Made by a program: the position numbers and the translations under genes. 64,000 nucleotides of DNA, taken from the NCBI RefSeq assembly GCF_030372105.1, contig NZ_JAUDBQ010000004.1, positions 186,001 to 250,000 on the forward strand, in the 5' to 3' direction. The notes under the pieces were generated by a model. That model was not told where the DNA came from and did no database searches. It was given only the letters and a program-made list of their open reading frames with translations. The stretch comes from Cellulomonas cellasea. Its GTDB lineage: Bacteria > Actinomycetota > Actinomycetes > Actinomycetales > Cellulomonadaceae. Of this stretch, positions 9,044-17,696 are shown piece after piece. Every line of letters starts with the position of its first letter. The stretch's first letter is position 1.

Positions 9044-10611
9044 TGAGCGCACCCGCCGTCCCCGCCGCGACGACAGCCGTCGAGGTTCCGTGGGGCGCGA
9101 CGTGGCCGCTCCTCGAGGAGTTCCGCGCCCTCGCCGCCGAGCGTCGCGTGGTGCCCGTGGTCCGGCGGCTGCTCGCGGACGACGTGACGCCGGTCGGCCT
9201 GTACCGCACCCTCGCGCAGGGGCGGGCGGGGACGTTCATCCTGGAGTCCGCCGAGTCGGATGGCGCCTGGTCGCGCTACTCGTTCATCGGCGTGCGGTCC
9301 CGCGCGACGCTGACCGCGCGCGACGGCCGCGCCGTGTGGCATGGCGACGTCCCGGTGGGCGTGCCGCTCGAGGGCGACCCCGTCGAGGTGCTCGGCGCGA
9401 CGCTCGAGGTGCTGCGCACCCCCGCGGCGCCGGGCCTGCCCCCGCTGACCGGCGGCCTGGTCGGCGCACTCGGCTGGGACGTGGTGCGGCACTGGGAGCC
9501 GACTCTGCCTGCCCGGGCGCCCGAGGAGCTCGGCGTGCCCGAGCTGACCATGTGCCTGGCCAGCGACCTGGCCATCGTCGACCACCACGACGGCTCGGTG
9601 TGGCTCGTCGCCAACGCGATCAACTTCGACGACACCGACGAGCGGGTCGACGACGCGCACGCCGACGCCGTGGCCCGGCTGGACGCCATGCAGCAGGGCC
9701 TGCTGAGCCCGGCGCCCCCCGCGGCGTCGGAGCTGGTGGACGCCCCTGAGCCGGCCCTGGAGTTCCGCACCTCGCGGGCGGACTTCGAGGAGTCCGTGCG
9801 CACGGGCCAGGACGCCATTCGCGACGGCGAGGTCTTCCAGGTGGTGCTCTCCCAGCGCCTGGACCTGGAGTGCCCGGCGGACCCGATCGACGTGTACCGC
9901 GTGCTGCGGACGATCAACCCGAGCCCGTACATGTACTACCTGCAGCTCGAGGACGCGGACGGCGCAGGGTTCGCCGTGGTCGGGTCCAGCCCCGAGACAC
10001 TGGTCAAGGTGACCGACGGGCGCGTCGTGACCTTCCCCATCGCGGGGTCGCGGCCGCGCGGCACGGACCCGGACCACGACAAGCAGCTCATGGACGAGCT
10101 GCTCGCCGACCCGAAGGAGCGCGCCGAGCACCTGATGCTGGTGGACCTCTCCCGCAACGACCTGGTGAAGGTCTGCGAGCCGGCCAGCGTCGAGGTCGTG
10201 GAGTTCATGGAGGTCAAGCGCTTCAGCCACATCATGCACATCTGCTCGACGGTGGTCGGGCGGCTGCGCGAGGGCGCCACCGCGCTGCAGACCCTGATGG
10301 CGACGTTCCCCGCGGGCACCCTCTCCGGCGCGCCCAAGCCGCGGGCGATCGCGCTCATCGACGAGATCGAGCCGGCTCGCCGGGGGATCTACGGCGGCAC
10401 AGTCGGCTACTTCGACCTCGCGGGCGACATGGACATGGCGATCGCGATCCGCACGGCCCTGATCCGCGACGGGCGGGCGAGCGTGCAGGCGGGCGGCGGC
10501 ATCGTGGCCGACTCGGTGCCGGCCCTCGAGTACGAGGAGTCGCGCAACAAGGCGGCCGCGGCGGTGCGCGCCGTGCAGATCGCGTCGCGTGTGCGGGCCG
10601 TGCGGCGATGA
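9043..10611 (+). CDS. trpE: Anthranilate synthase component I
   Basis: The 522-residue chorismate-utilising enzyme shows NPSPYMYYLQ, SSPETLVKV, LSRNDLVKV and a C-terminal GGGIVADSVP segment. It converts chorismate and ammonia or glutamine into anthranilate, the first step to tryptophan, with the TrpG glutaminase, which is not in the window. Two adjacent ATGs (9040, 9043) are possible; GAGGAG at 9033-9038 favours 9043. I see no Trp-rich leader peptide in front, and the start lies inside the hisI stop, so classical attenuation is unlikely here. Confidence 0.96.
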   Translation: MSAPAVPAATTAVEVPWGATWPLLEEFRALAAERRVVPVVRRLLADDVTPVGLYRTLAQGRAGTFILESAESDGAWSRYSFIGVRSRATLTARDGRAVWHGDVPVGVPLEGDPVEVLGATLEVLRTPAAPGLPPLTGGLVGALGWDVVRHWEPTLPARAPEELGVPELTMCLASDLAIVDHHDGSVWLVANAINFDDTDERVDDAHADAVARLDAMQQGLLSPAPPAASELVDAPEPALEFRTSRADFEESVRTGQDAIRDGEVFQVVLSQRLDLECPADPIDVYRVLRTINPSPYMYYLQLEDADGAGFAVVGSSPETLVKVTDGRVVTFPIAGSRPRGTDPDHDKQLMDELLADPKERAEHLMLVDLSRNDLVKVCEPASVEVVEFMEVKRFSHIMHICSTVVGRLREGATALQTLMATFPAGTLSGAPKPRAIALIDEIEPARRGIYGGTVGYFDLAGDMDMAIAIRTALIRDGRASVQAGGGIVADSVPALEYEESRNKAAAAVRAVQIASRVRAVRR

Positions 10612-11234
10612 CCTCGCACACGTCCGCCCACGGCGACGCCTCGCCGGGCATCGCCCCAGGGCGCCGGGCTGGGCGCGGCCCCGCGGCGATGCTCCTGCTG
10701 CTGCTGGCCGCGCTCACGGCGGTGAGCGCAGTCCCAGTCTGGCTGCGCAGCACAGGCGCCTCCGCGCTCGAGGGCGCGGTCCCCGTCGACGTCACGGGCA
10801 CGCAAGCCGCGCCCGGGGTCGTGGCCGCCGCGGTGGTGCTGCTGGCGGCGATGGGGGCGACGGGCCTGGTGGGTCGCGCCGGGCGCTGGGTGGTGGTGGC
10901 GGTCGTCGCCCTGGCCGGCGCCATCGTGCTCGCGTCGACGGTGGGCGCGCTCACGGACAGCGCGGGCATCGCGGAGACCGCCGCGGCGGAGCTGACCGGC
11001 GTGAGCGCCCTCGCCGCGCCCGTGCGACCCACCCTGTGGCCGTGGGCGGCCCTCGTGGTGGGCGCCGCCGACCTGGGCGGAGCGGCCCTGCTGGCGGTCA
11101 TGTCACGCGCCTGGCCGAGCCCGACGCGCCGGCACTCCGCCCCGGGCGCCGCCGACCCCGTGGCGGCACGCGTGGAGCCCGACGACGACCAAGCCGCCTG
11201 GGACTCGCTGACCCGCGGCGACGACCCCACCTGA
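10608..11234 (+). CDS. Trp-operon-associated membrane protein (TIGR02234 type)
   Basis: The 208-residue protein has four hydrophobic segments at about 27-45, 68-86, 93-110 and 139-160 and a polar, acidic C-terminal tail. A protein of this type lies directly after trpE in many actinobacteria, and the motif region PVWLRSTG after the first helix fits that family. Its function is unknown; a role in the membrane linked to tryptophan or aromatic metabolism is only inferred from position. The start overlaps the trpE stop by four bases (ATGA). Confidence 0.85.
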   Translation: MTSHTSAHGDASPGIAPGRRAGRGPAAMLLLLLAALTAVSAVPVWLRSTGASALEGAVPVDVTGTQAAPGVVAAAVVLLAAMGATGLVGRAGRWVVVAVVALAGAIVLASTVGALTDSAGIAETAAAELTGVSALAAPVRPTLWPWAALVVGAADLGGAALLAVMSRAWPSPTRRHSAPGAADPVAARVEPDDDQAAWDSLTRGDDPT

Positions 11235-11256
11235 GACCCCGCCCGACATGCCAGGG

Positions 11257-11275
11257 CCGGCGCCCCGCGCGCCGG
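11257..11275 (+). terminator. Hairpin after the trpE unit
   Basis: CCGGCGC and GCGCCGG form a perfect 7-bp stem around a 5-base loop, 22 bases after the preceding stop. No T-run follows. It is a candidate end of the hisI-trpE transcript just ahead of the next promoter. Confidence 0.45.
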
Positions 11276-11292
11276 TGTCCGCGCTGGTCCGA

Positions 11293-11298
11293 TAAGGT
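11293..11298 (+). promoter_or_regulatory. Candidate -10 element for the HGxxPAAW gene
   Basis: TAAGGT fits TANNNT and lies 36 bases before the ATG at 11335, after the hairpin that closes the previous unit. A purine-rich AAAGG lies between it and the start codon. Confidence 0.45.
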
Positions 11299-11334
11299 GT
11301 CCAGCAGAATCTCTGACCCGAAAGGCGCCGTCAC

Positions 11335-11655
11335 ATGGCCGAGCAGACTGTCGAACGTCGTCCCGGGAGCGGTGCCCCGACGGGTTCCACATCCGAGGAG
11401 ACCGTCACCCTTCCCCTCACCACCCCGCCGACGAACCACGGCCACACGAACGCCTCGTGGACGCTCGTCGTGTTCGTCCTCGTCGGCTTCACCATCGCTG
11501 GCCTGGCGCTCGTCTTCGCACAGCCGTGGCTCTTCTGGACGGGGATGGGCGTCCTCGTGCTCGGCGTCGTCGTCGGCAAGGTCATGCAGATCCTCGGCCA
11601 CGGCCAGGGTGGCGCCGCAACGCTCGCCAAGCAGGCCGGACACGGCGCACACTGA
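11335..11655 (+). CDS. HGxxPAAW family membrane protein
   Basis: The 106-residue protein has a polar N-terminus, then NHGHTNASW, a variant of the family's namesake HGxxPAAW motif. Two transmembrane helices follow (about 47-63 and 67-84), with a Gly/His-rich tail. The family is found next to trp genes in actinobacteria, as here between trpE and trpC. No biochemical function is known. The Pro-Ala-Ala of the motif is replaced by Asn-Ala-Ser. Confidence 0.85.
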   Translation: MAEQTVERRPGSGAPTGSTSEETVTLPLTTPPTNHGHTNASWTLVVFVLVGFTIAGLALVFAQPWLFWTGMGVLVLGVVVGKVMQILGHGQGGAATLAKQAGHGAH

Positions 11656-11743
11656 ACTCAAGAGGTCGCCGCGAGGAGCCCCGCCCCAGGTGGGCGAGTT
11701 ATTCGCGGCGACGTGTCGGGCCGTGCGGGCTGGGCATCGGCAC

Positions 11744-11749
11744 TAGCCT
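11744..11749 (+). promoter_or_regulatory. Candidate -10 element for the first DUF4190 gene
   Basis: TAGCCT fits the -10 pattern but lies 89 bases before the chosen start codon, so it would imply a long leader. Weak evidence. Confidence 0.25.
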
Positions 11750-11837
11750 GCCCGCGCGGCATGGCTGACCTGCCCTGCCGGAGTCAGACCGTTCCTTACC
11801 GATGGTGCGTGCCGTCGGTGTGACCTCAGGAGACATG

Positions 11838-12383
11838 ATGTCGACCCCGAACGAGCCGCAGAACCCGTACGGCGCCGGTGACCAGCCCGAGCAGCCCGGC
11901 GGCACGCCGCAGCAGCCCGGCAGCACCCCGCAGCAGCCTGGCGGCGGCCAGTACCCGCCGGCCCCGCAGTACCCGTCCGCCCCGCAGTACCCGGGCGAGG
12001 CGCAGCAGCCCGGCACGCCCTACCCGGCCGCCCCGCAGTACGGCGGCGCCGGCCAGTACCCCGGCGGCGGCTACGGCCAGCCCGCCTACGGCTACCCCAA
12101 GAACAACCTGGGTGTGTGGTCCTTCGTCCTGGGCCTGGTGGGCATCGTCTTGTCGTGCGGGTTCTTCACCGGGATCCCGGCCGTGATCGTCGGCTCCAAG
12201 GCGAAGAAGGCAGTCGCCTCGGGCGAGGCCAACAACAGCGGGCTCGCGACGGCCGGCATCATCCTGGGCTGGGTCGCCATCGCGTTGTCCGTGTTGGGCA
12301 TCATCTTCTTCATCGCGATCGGCGGCATCGCCGGCTACACCGACTTCCTGGACGAGATGTCGAACACGCCCAGCGGGTACTGA
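11838..12383 (+). CDS. DUF4190 membrane protein, Pro/Gln-rich N-terminus
   Basis: The 181-residue protein has a disordered N-terminal half of Pro-Gln-Tyr-Gly repeats (QYPSAPQYPG-like units). A DUF4190 module follows: LGVWSFVLGLVGIVLSCGFF, a GSKAKKAV loop and a second helix pair beginning GLATAGIILGWVAIALSVLG. The charged loop between two hydrophobic hairpins is the family's usual layout. Function is unknown. The ATG at 11838 is chosen because AGGAG at 11828-11832 is five bases upstream; an adjacent ATG at 11835 is too close. A close paralogue lies at 12956-13594. Confidence 0.85.
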   Translation: MSTPNEPQNPYGAGDQPEQPGGTPQQPGSTPQQPGGGQYPPAPQYPSAPQYPGEAQQPGTPYPAAPQYGGAGQYPGGGYGQPAYGYPKNNLGVWSFVLGLVGIVLSCGFFTGIPAVIVGSKAKKAVASGEANNSGLATAGIILGWVAIALSVLGIIFFIAIGGIAGYTDFLDEMSNTPSGY

Positions 12384-12393
12384 GCCGAGCTCG

Positions 12394-12909
12394 ATGAACG
12401 ACCCGCAGGCCAGCCCGCTCCCAGATCCGGGGGCGGGCTGGCCTGCGTCTGTGGCGCCACACGAGCACGCCACCGCCCAGGCGCAGGTCCCGACGGCCCC
12501 GCAAGGGCGCCTCGCGCGGATGGCGGCCCCCGGCGCGGTCGCCCTCGGCATCGCCATCGCCACGTCTGTGGTCGCGCTCGTCAGCCCGCACACGCCTGGC
12601 CAGTACGGCGTGTGCCCGCTGCTCGCCCTCACCGGGCTGTACTGCGCGGCCTGCGGAGGGCTGCGCGCGACGCACGACCTCGCGACGGGCGACCTGGCCG
12701 GCGCATGGGCGATGAACCCGCTGTGGGTGCTGGCCGTGCCGCTGCTAGCGGCGTTGTGGGGGCGCTGGGCCGTCCGGCGGTGGCGTGGGACGTCCCGCGC
12801 GCCATCCGACCGGGTGAGGGCGTGGCCCGCCTGGCTGTTCCTCGTGGTCGTGCTCGGCTACTCCGCGCTGCGGAACGTGCCCGATCTCGCCCCGTGGCTG
12901 GCGCCCTGA
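12394..12909 (+). CDS. DUF2752 membrane protein
   Basis: The 171-residue protein has a 35-40 residue polar N-terminus, then helices at about 48-66, 110-125 and 145-160. The DUF2752 signature is clear: CPLLALTGLYCAACGGLRAT followed by HDLATGD, with the paired cysteines of the family. The function is unknown. It begins 11 bases after the first DUF4190 gene and is followed by the second, so the three form a small membrane-protein cassette. Confidence 0.85.
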   Translation: MNDPQASPLPDPGAGWPASVAPHEHATAQAQVPTAPQGRLARMAAPGAVALGIAIATSVVALVSPHTPGQYGVCPLLALTGLYCAACGGLRATHDLATGDLAGAWAMNPLWVLAVPLLAALWGRWAVRRWRGTSRAPSDRVRAWPAWLFLVVVLGYSALRNVPDLAPWLAP

Positions 12910-12913
12910 GGCC

Positions 12914-12919
12914 TAGGCT
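12914..12919 (+). promoter_or_regulatory. Candidate -10 element for the second DUF4190 gene
   Basis: TAGGCT, identical to the box before pyk, lies 37 bases upstream of the ATG at 12956. An AGAGAG ribosome-binding-like stretch lies between. Confidence 0.4.
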
Positions 12920-12955
12920 CACAAGACCGACCAGGACCACAGAGAGATGCGTGCC

Positions 12956-13594
12956 ATGAGCGACAACCCGAACCAGCCCGCCGACGACGCCGACCGCGCC
13001 GAGCCGCAGCAGCCCGCGCAGCCGCCGTATCCCGGGGCGCAGCAGCCGGACGCCGCGCAGCCGCCCGCGCCGGGCCAGTCGCACAGCACGCCGCAGCCTG
13101 ACGCCGGCCAACAGCCTGACGCCGGCCAGCAGCCCTACGGCGCCCAGCAGCCCTACTCGGGCCAGCAGCCCTACGGCGCGCAGCAGCCCTACCCGGGCCA
13201 GCAGCCCTACGGCGCGCAGCAGCCCTATGGCGCGCAGCAGCCCCACCCGGGCCAGCAGCCCTACGGCGCCCAGCAGCCCTACCCCGCACAGCAGGGGTAC
13301 GGGTATGCCGCCCCCTACGTGTACCCGCGCAATGACCTGGCGGTGTGGTCGCTCGTCCTCGGCATCGCGTCGTTCGTGCTGGGCTGCCTGTTCTTCACGG
13401 GCATCCCCGCGATCATCGTCGGCAAGAAGGCGAAGGACGCGGCACTGGCCGGGGAGGCGAACAACGCGGGCCTGGCCACTGCGGGAGTGGTGCTCGGGTG
13501 GATCTCCCTCGGGATCAGCGTGCTGATCCTGCTGTTCTTCGTCGTGCTGCCGCTGATCTTGGTCGGGGCCAGCAGCAACTCCTACGGCTACTGA
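12956..13594 (+). CDS. DUF4190 membrane protein with hexapeptide repeat
   Basis: The 212-residue protein resembles the DUF4190 protein at 11838. Its first 115 residues are a low-complexity tract with eleven six-residue units of the [12 protein letters not shown] type. The membrane module follows, beginning [20 protein letters not shown], with a GKKAKDAA loop and a final hydrophobic hairpin. Proteins of this shape are often cell-envelope proteins with an extended hydrophilic tail; that role is inferred. ATG at 12956 is preferred over 12947 because AGAGAG at 12941-12946 then has normal spacing. A strong hairpin follows the stop by six bases. Confidence 0.85.
   Translation: MSDNPNQPADDADRAEPQQPAQPPYPGAQQPDAAQPPAPGQSHSTPQPDAGQQPDAGQQPYGAQQPYSGQQPYGAQQPYPGQQPYGAQQPYGAQQPHPGQQPYGAQQPYPAQQGYGYAAPYVYPRNDLAVWSLVLGIASFVLGCLFFTGIPAIIVGKKAKDAALAGEANNAGLATAGVVLGWISLGISVLILLFFVVLPLILVGASSNSYGY
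13091..13288 (+). repeat. 18-bp coding tandem repeat
   Basis: Eleven consecutive 18-bp units code for [12 protein letters not shown] and QQPDAG hexapeptides in the second DUF4190 protein. Several units are identical or differ at one or two bases, so copy number may vary between strains by slippage. Confidence 0.9.
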
Positions 13595-13600
13595 CCGTTG

Positions 13601-13630
13601 CGGCCAACCTGCGGGTCCACAGGTTGGCCG
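13601..13630 (+). terminator. Perfect 11-bp hairpin
   Basis: CGGCCAACCTG and CAGGTTGGCCG form an 11-bp stem around an 8-base loop, six bases after the DUF4190 stop and just before the trpC promoter. There is no T-tract, as is common for GC-rich actinobacterial terminators. Confidence 0.75.
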
Positions 13631-13657
13631 CTGGTCGGGGCCGTGCGGACTCGCCTC

Positions 13658-13663
13658 TACGAT
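13658..13663 (+). promoter_or_regulatory. Candidate -10 element for trpCBA-lgt
   Basis: TACGAT is a good -10 match between the upstream terminator hairpin and the trpC start at 13717. A G-rich ribosome site (AAGGGGGAG) lies just before the start codon. Confidence 0.5.
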
Positions 13664-13716
13664 GGCAAGGGATGAGGCCGTCGACCTGAACGGTGACGGG
13701 TGCCGAAGGGGGAGAC

Positions 13717-14529
13717 ATGACAGTTCTCGACGACATCGTCGCCGGAGTGCGGCTGGACCTCGCCGCACGCGAGGCGGCCACGCCGCTGGCGGCTCTCAAG
13801 GAGCGCGCCGCCCGGATGCCCGAGGCCAAGGAGTGCCTCTCGCGGCTCCGGGTCGAGGACGCGGTCACCGTGATCGCCGAGGTCAAGCGGTCGAGCCCGA
13901 GCAAGGGCGCCCTCGCGTCCATCGCCGACCCCGCCGCCCTGGCCGCGGAGTACGAGAAGGGTGGCGCGGCCGCCATCTCGGTGCTCACCGAGCAGCGCCG
14001 GTTCAACGGCTCGCTGGCGGATCTGGACTCGGTGCGCGCGGCGGTGGACATCCCTGTGCTGCGCAAGGACTTCGTGGTCACGCCGTACCAGGTGTGGGAG
14101 GCGCGCGCCCATGGCGCGGACCTGGTGCTGGTGATCGTGGCGGCGCTCGAGCAGACGGTGCTGACCTCGCTCATCGAGCGCGTCCACTCCCTGGGCATGA
14201 CGGCGCTGGTGGAGGTGCACGACACCGAGGAGGTGGCGCGTGCCGCCGACGCCGGCGCGCGGGTGATCGGCGTGAACGCCCGGAACCTCAAGACCCTCGA
14301 CGTGGACCGCGGCACTTTCGCGCGCGTCGCCCCGTCCATCCCCTCGGGCATCGTGCGGATCGCCGAGTCCGGGGTGCGCGGGCCACTGGACGTCATGGAC
14401 TACGCGCGTGCCGGCGCCGACACCGTGCTGGTGGGGGAGGCGCTCGTGACGGACGACGCGCCGCGCGAGTCGGTGGCCGACCTGGTCGCCGCGGGGGCGC
14501 ACCCGTCGCTGCGGGCGGTGCGGCAGTGA
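13717..14529 (+). CDS. trpC: Indole-3-glycerol phosphate synthase
   Basis: The 270-residue TIM barrel carries [13 protein letters not shown] with the catalytic Lys, [17 protein letters not shown], the catalytic Glu region [22 protein letters not shown] and the phosphate loop IAESGVRG. It closes the indole ring of carboxyphenylaminodeoxyribulose phosphate. It is the monofunctional form, not fused to TrpF. The ATG at 13717 follows a strong AAGGGGGAG. The stop overlaps the trpB GTG by four bases, and the same coupling continues through trpA into lgt. Confidence 0.97.
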   Translation: MTVLDDIVAGVRLDLAAREAATPLAALKERAARMPEAKECLSRLRVEDAVTVIAEVKRSSPSKGALASIADPAALAAEYEKGGAAAISVLTEQRRFNGSLADLDSVRAAVDIPVLRKDFVVTPYQVWEARAHGADLVLVIVAALEQTVLTSLIERVHSLGMTALVEVHDTEEVARAADAGARVIGVNARNLKTLDVDRGTFARVAPSIPSGIVRIAESGVRGPLDVMDYARAGADTVLVGEALVTDDAPRESVADLVAAGAHPSLRAVRQ

Positions 14530-15803
14530 GCGCCCCGGAGCTGTCTGGCGGCCCGCTGGGCACGCACGCGGGGCCGTACTTCGGCCAGTTCGGCGGCCGG
14601 TTCGTGCCTGAGGCGCTGATCGCGGCCCTCGACGAGCTGGAGACGGAGTACCACAAGGCGTTGGCCGACCCGGCGTTCGGCCAGGCGCTCGCCCGGCTGC
14701 ACCGCACGTACACGGGCCGCCCGAGCATGCTCACGGAGGTGCCCCGGTTCGCCGAGCACGTCGGGGGCGGCGCGCGGGTGTTCCTCAAGCGCGAGGACCT
14801 CAACCACACCGGCTCGCACAAGATCAACAACGTGCTGGGCCAGGCCCTGCTGGTCAAGCGCATGGGCAAGAAGCGGGTCATCGCGGAGACGGGCGCCGGG
14901 CAGCATGGTGTGGCCACCGCGACGGCGGCCGCGCTCATGGACCTCGAGTGCACGATCTACATGGGCGAGGAGGACACCCGGCGCCAGGCGCTGAACGTCG
15001 CCCGGATGCGCCTGCTCGGCGCCGAGGTCATCCCGGTGACCATCGGCACCCGCACGCTCAAGGACGCGATCAACGAGGCGCTGCGGGACTGGGTGGCCAA
15101 CGTCGAGACGACGCACTACCTGCTGGGCACCGTCACCGGCCCGCACCCGTTCCCCGAGATGGTGCGCGACTTCCACAAGGTCATCGGCGAGGAGGCGAAG
15201 GCCCAGCTCGCGGAGGAGATCGGCCGGCTCCCGGACGCCGTCGCGGCGTGCGTGGGCGGCGGATCGAACGCGATGGGCATCTTCAACGCGTTCCTCGACG
15301 ACCCCGAGGTGCGGCTGTTCGGCTTCGAGGCGGGCGGCGAGGGCATCTCGTCGGGCCGCCACTCGGCCCGGTTCAGCGGCGGCGCCCCGGGCGTGCTGCA
15401 TGGCGCGCTGTCGTACTTGCTGCAGGACGAGGACGGCCAGACGCTGCCGAGCCACTCCGTCTCCGCTGGGCTCGACTACCCGAGCGTGGGCCCGGAGCAC
15501 GCGTGGCTCAACGACATCGGGCGGGTGGACTACCAGCCCGTCACGGACACCGAGGCCATGGACGCGTTCCGGCTGCTATGCCGCACCGAGGGGATCATCC
15601 CGGCGATCGAGTCCGCGCACGCCCTGGCTGGCGCGTTGCGGCTCGGCGCTGCGGCGGCGTCCTGGGACGTGCCCGACGGCCAGGCGCCGGTCATCCTGGT
15701 CAACCTCTCCGGCCGGGGCGACAAGGACGTGGCGACTGCCGCGCGCTGGTTCGGCCTCGTCGACGACGCCGCCGGGGCCACCGACGAAGGGGTGCAGCTG
15801 TGA
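14526..15803 (+). CDS. trpB: Tryptophan synthase beta subunit
   Basis: The 425-residue PLP enzyme starts from a GTG inside the trpC stop. The N-terminal [11 protein letters not shown] is diagnostic. The PLP lysine is Lys99 in HTGSHKINN, the catalytic Glu lies in AETGAGQHG, and the phosphate loop is GGGSNAMG. It joins indole and serine to make tryptophan and receives indole through the tunnel from TrpA, whose gene overlaps by four bases. This is the TrpB1 type that pairs with TrpA. Confidence 0.97.
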   Translation: MSAPELSGGPLGTHAGPYFGQFGGRFVPEALIAALDELETEYHKALADPAFGQALARLHRTYTGRPSMLTEVPRFAEHVGGGARVFLKREDLNHTGSHKINNVLGQALLVKRMGKKRVIAETGAGQHGVATATAAALMDLECTIYMGEEDTRRQALNVARMRLLGAEVIPVTIGTRTLKDAINEALRDWVANVETTHYLLGTVTGPHPFPEMVRDFHKVIGEEAKAQLAEEIGRLPDAVAACVGGGSNAMGIFNAFLDDPEVRLFGFEAGGEGISSGRHSARFSGGAPGVLHGALSYLLQDEDGQTLPSHSVSAGLDYPSVGPEHAWLNDIGRVDYQPVTDTEAMDAFRLLCRTEGIIPAIESAHALAGALRLGAAAASWDVPDGQAPVILVNLSGRGDKDVATAARWFGLVDDAAGATDEGVQL

Positions 15804-16657
15804 GTGTTCTCGACGCGGCGGACCGCGCGACGGGCCAGAGCCCCACGGGCTCGCTGCTCGACGTGCTCGCCGCCGGCACTGCGGACGAGCCAGGCCGCGC
15901 GGCGCTGATCGGCTACCTGCCGGTCGGCTATCCGGACGTGGCGGGGTCGGTGCAGGCCGCGCGCACGATGGTGGAGGCGGGCGCCGACATCGTCGAGCTC
16001 GGCGCCGCCTACTCGGACCCGGTGATGGACGGCCCGACGATCCAGCACGCCGTGGAGCATGCGCTCGCCGGCGGGGTGCGGGTGCGCGACGTGCTGTCGT
16101 CCGTCGAGCAGGTCGCGCAGGCGGGCGCCCCGGTGCTGGTGATGATCTATTGGAACCTCGTCATGCGCTACGGGATCGAGGCGTTCGCGCGCGACCTGTC
16201 CGCCGCGGGCGGCGCGGGGCTCATCACCCCCGACCTCATCCCCGACGAGGCGGCGCGCTGGATCGCGGCCTCTGACGAGCATGACCTCGACCGGGTCTTC
16301 CTGGTCGCGCCCAGCTCCACTCCCGAGCGCCTGGCGCGCACCTCCGCGGCATCGCGCGGGTTCGTCTACGCCGCCTCGACGATGGGCATCACCGGCGAGC
16401 GCGCGACGGTCGGGGACCGGGCCGCGCAGCTCGTCGCGGACACCCGGGCCGCGGGCGCCGAGCGCGTGTGCGTCGGCCTTGGCGTCTCCCGCCCCGACCA
16501 GGCCGCGGAGGTCGCGGCCTACGCCGACGGTGTGATCGTCGGCTCGGCGCTGGTCCGCGCCCTGGTGGAGTCGGCTCCCGACTCCGCGCGTGGCCTGGAT
16601 CGGTTGGCCGATGTCACCGCTGGGCTCGCCGCCGGGGTGCGAGGAGCCCGCCGGTGA
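15800..16657 (+). CDS. trpA: Tryptophan synthase alpha subunit
   Basis: The 285-residue barrel contains [12 protein letters not shown], the catalytic Glu in [18 protein letters not shown] (the usual PFSDP reads AYSDP), the catalytic Asp in the same strand, and the C-terminal [13 protein letters not shown] and VIVGSALV segments. It cleaves indole-3-glycerol phosphate to indole for TrpB. Start GTG at 15800 overlaps the trpB stop (GTGA). The replacement of the highly conserved Phe by Tyr in the active-site loop is mild and known in related actinobacteria. Confidence 0.96.
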   Translation: MSVLDAADRATGQSPTGSLLDVLAAGTADEPGRAALIGYLPVGYPDVAGSVQAARTMVEAGADIVELGAAYSDPVMDGPTIQHAVEHALAGGVRVRDVLSSVEQVAQAGAPVLVMIYWNLVMRYGIEAFARDLSAAGGAGLITPDLIPDEAARWIAASDEHDLDRVFLVAPSSTPERLARTSAASRGFVYAASTMGITGERATVGDRAAQLVADTRAAGAERVCVGLGVSRPDQAAEVAAYADGVIVGSALVRALVESAPDSARGLDRLADVTAGLAAGVRGARR

Positions 16658-17544
16658 ACGCCCTCGCGCTGGCACTGCCCGCTGCCATCCCGAGCCCGTC
16701 GGTGGGCGTGTGGCACCTCGGGCCGTTCCCGTTGCGCGCCTACGCGCTCGCGATCCTCACGGGCATCGTGGTGGCGGTGCTCATGACCCAGCGCCGCTGG
16801 GTCGCCCGGGGCGGGGACGCCGACGACGTGCTGGAGATCACCTTCTGGGCGGTGCCGTTCGGCATCATCGGCGGGCGCATTTACCACGTGATCTCCTCAC
16901 CCGACCAGTACTTCGGCGAGGGGGGCGACCCGTGGAGCGCCTTCGCCGTCTGGGAGGGCGGCCTCGGGATCTGGGGCGCCGTCGCGTTCGGCGCGGTGGG
17001 CGCGTGGATCGGCTGCCGGCGGCAGGGTGTGCGGCTGGCGTCGTTCGCCGACGCCGTCGCGCCCGGGCTGCTGGTCGCGCAGGCCATCGGGCGGCTCGGC
17101 AACTGGTTCAACCAGGAGCTGTTCGGCTCGGCCACGACACTGCCCTGGGGGCTGCGCATCGATGACGCGCACCTGCCGTTCGGCTACGAGTCGGGCACGC
17201 TGTTCCACCCGACGTTCCTGTACGAGCTGCTGTGGAACCTCGCAGGCGCCGCGCTGCTCATCTGGCTCGACCGGCGATACCGGCTGGGCCACGGTCGGGT
17301 GTTCTGGCTGTATGTGGTGATCTACACCACGGGGCGCCTGTGGATCGAGCTCCTGCGCATCGACCCGGCCGAGATGATTGGGCCTTTCCGCCTCAATGTC
17401 TGGACGTCGATCGTGGTGGGGGTCGGTGCGCTGGTAGCGTTCATCCTGGTCGGACGTCGGCATCCTGGACGCGAGACGAGCCTCCTGCTGAGGACCCCCG
17501 AAGCGCAGGAGGACGAGGACAACGCATCGGAGCCCGCCCGCTGA
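16654..17544 (+). CDS. lgt: Prolipoprotein diacylglyceryl transferase
   Basis: The 296-residue membrane enzyme has about seven helices and the Lgt signature GRLGNWFNQELFG, together with GGRIYHVI and the C-terminal TGRLWIELLRID. It transfers diacylglycerol from phosphatidylglycerol to the lipobox Cys of exported prolipoproteins such as the FKBP protein at 2309. Start GTG at 16654 overlaps the trpA stop by four bases. trpA-lgt linkage is common in actinobacteria. The last 30 residues are a polar, acidic tail. Confidence 0.96.
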   Translation: MNALALALPAAIPSPSVGVWHLGPFPLRAYALAILTGIVVAVLMTQRRWVARGGDADDVLEITFWAVPFGIIGGRIYHVISSPDQYFGEGGDPWSAFAVWEGGLGIWGAVAFGAVGAWIGCRRQGVRLASFADAVAPGLLVAQAIGRLGNWFNQELFGSATTLPWGLRIDDAHLPFGYESGTLFHPTFLYELLWNLAGAALLIWLDRRYRLGHGRVFWLYVVIYTTGRLWIELLRIDPAEMIGPFRLNVWTSIVVGVGALVAFILVGRRHPGRETSLLLRTPEAQEDEDNASEPAR

Positions 17545-17665
17545 CCGGGGCGGACGGGTGCACTCTCCTCACAACGACGATGTGACCCACCTCGCACGAG
17601 GGGATATCGTCGCGTGACGTTCGGGCCAATGGCGACCCCGCGTTTCCCTCCATGTTGTCGCTACG

Positions 17666-17679
17666 CCCCGAGCTCGGGG
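17666..17679. promoter_or_regulatory. 14-bp perfect palindrome in the gltB leader
   Basis: CCCCGAGCTCGGGG lies 17 bases before the gltB start and just before its GAGGA ribosome site. It could be an operator or fold as a small hairpin near the ribosome site. The rest of 17545-17696 shows no clear promoter. Confidence 0.35.
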
Positions 17680-17696
17680 TTCTGAGGACGGTGCTG

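Noticed and set aside
9000-9060. Trp leader peptide ahead of trpE
   Set aside because: trpE starts inside the hisI stop codon, leaving no room for a leader.
13091-13288. CRISPR-like array
   Set aside because: The periodic units are contiguous 18-bp codon repeats in a protein gene, without spacers.
13597-13716. trp attenuator ahead of trpC
   Set aside because: The only short ORF here (ATG at 13672, five codons) has no Trp codons. The 11-bp hairpin lies before the likely promoter and follows the DUF4190 gene, so it is a terminator for that gene.
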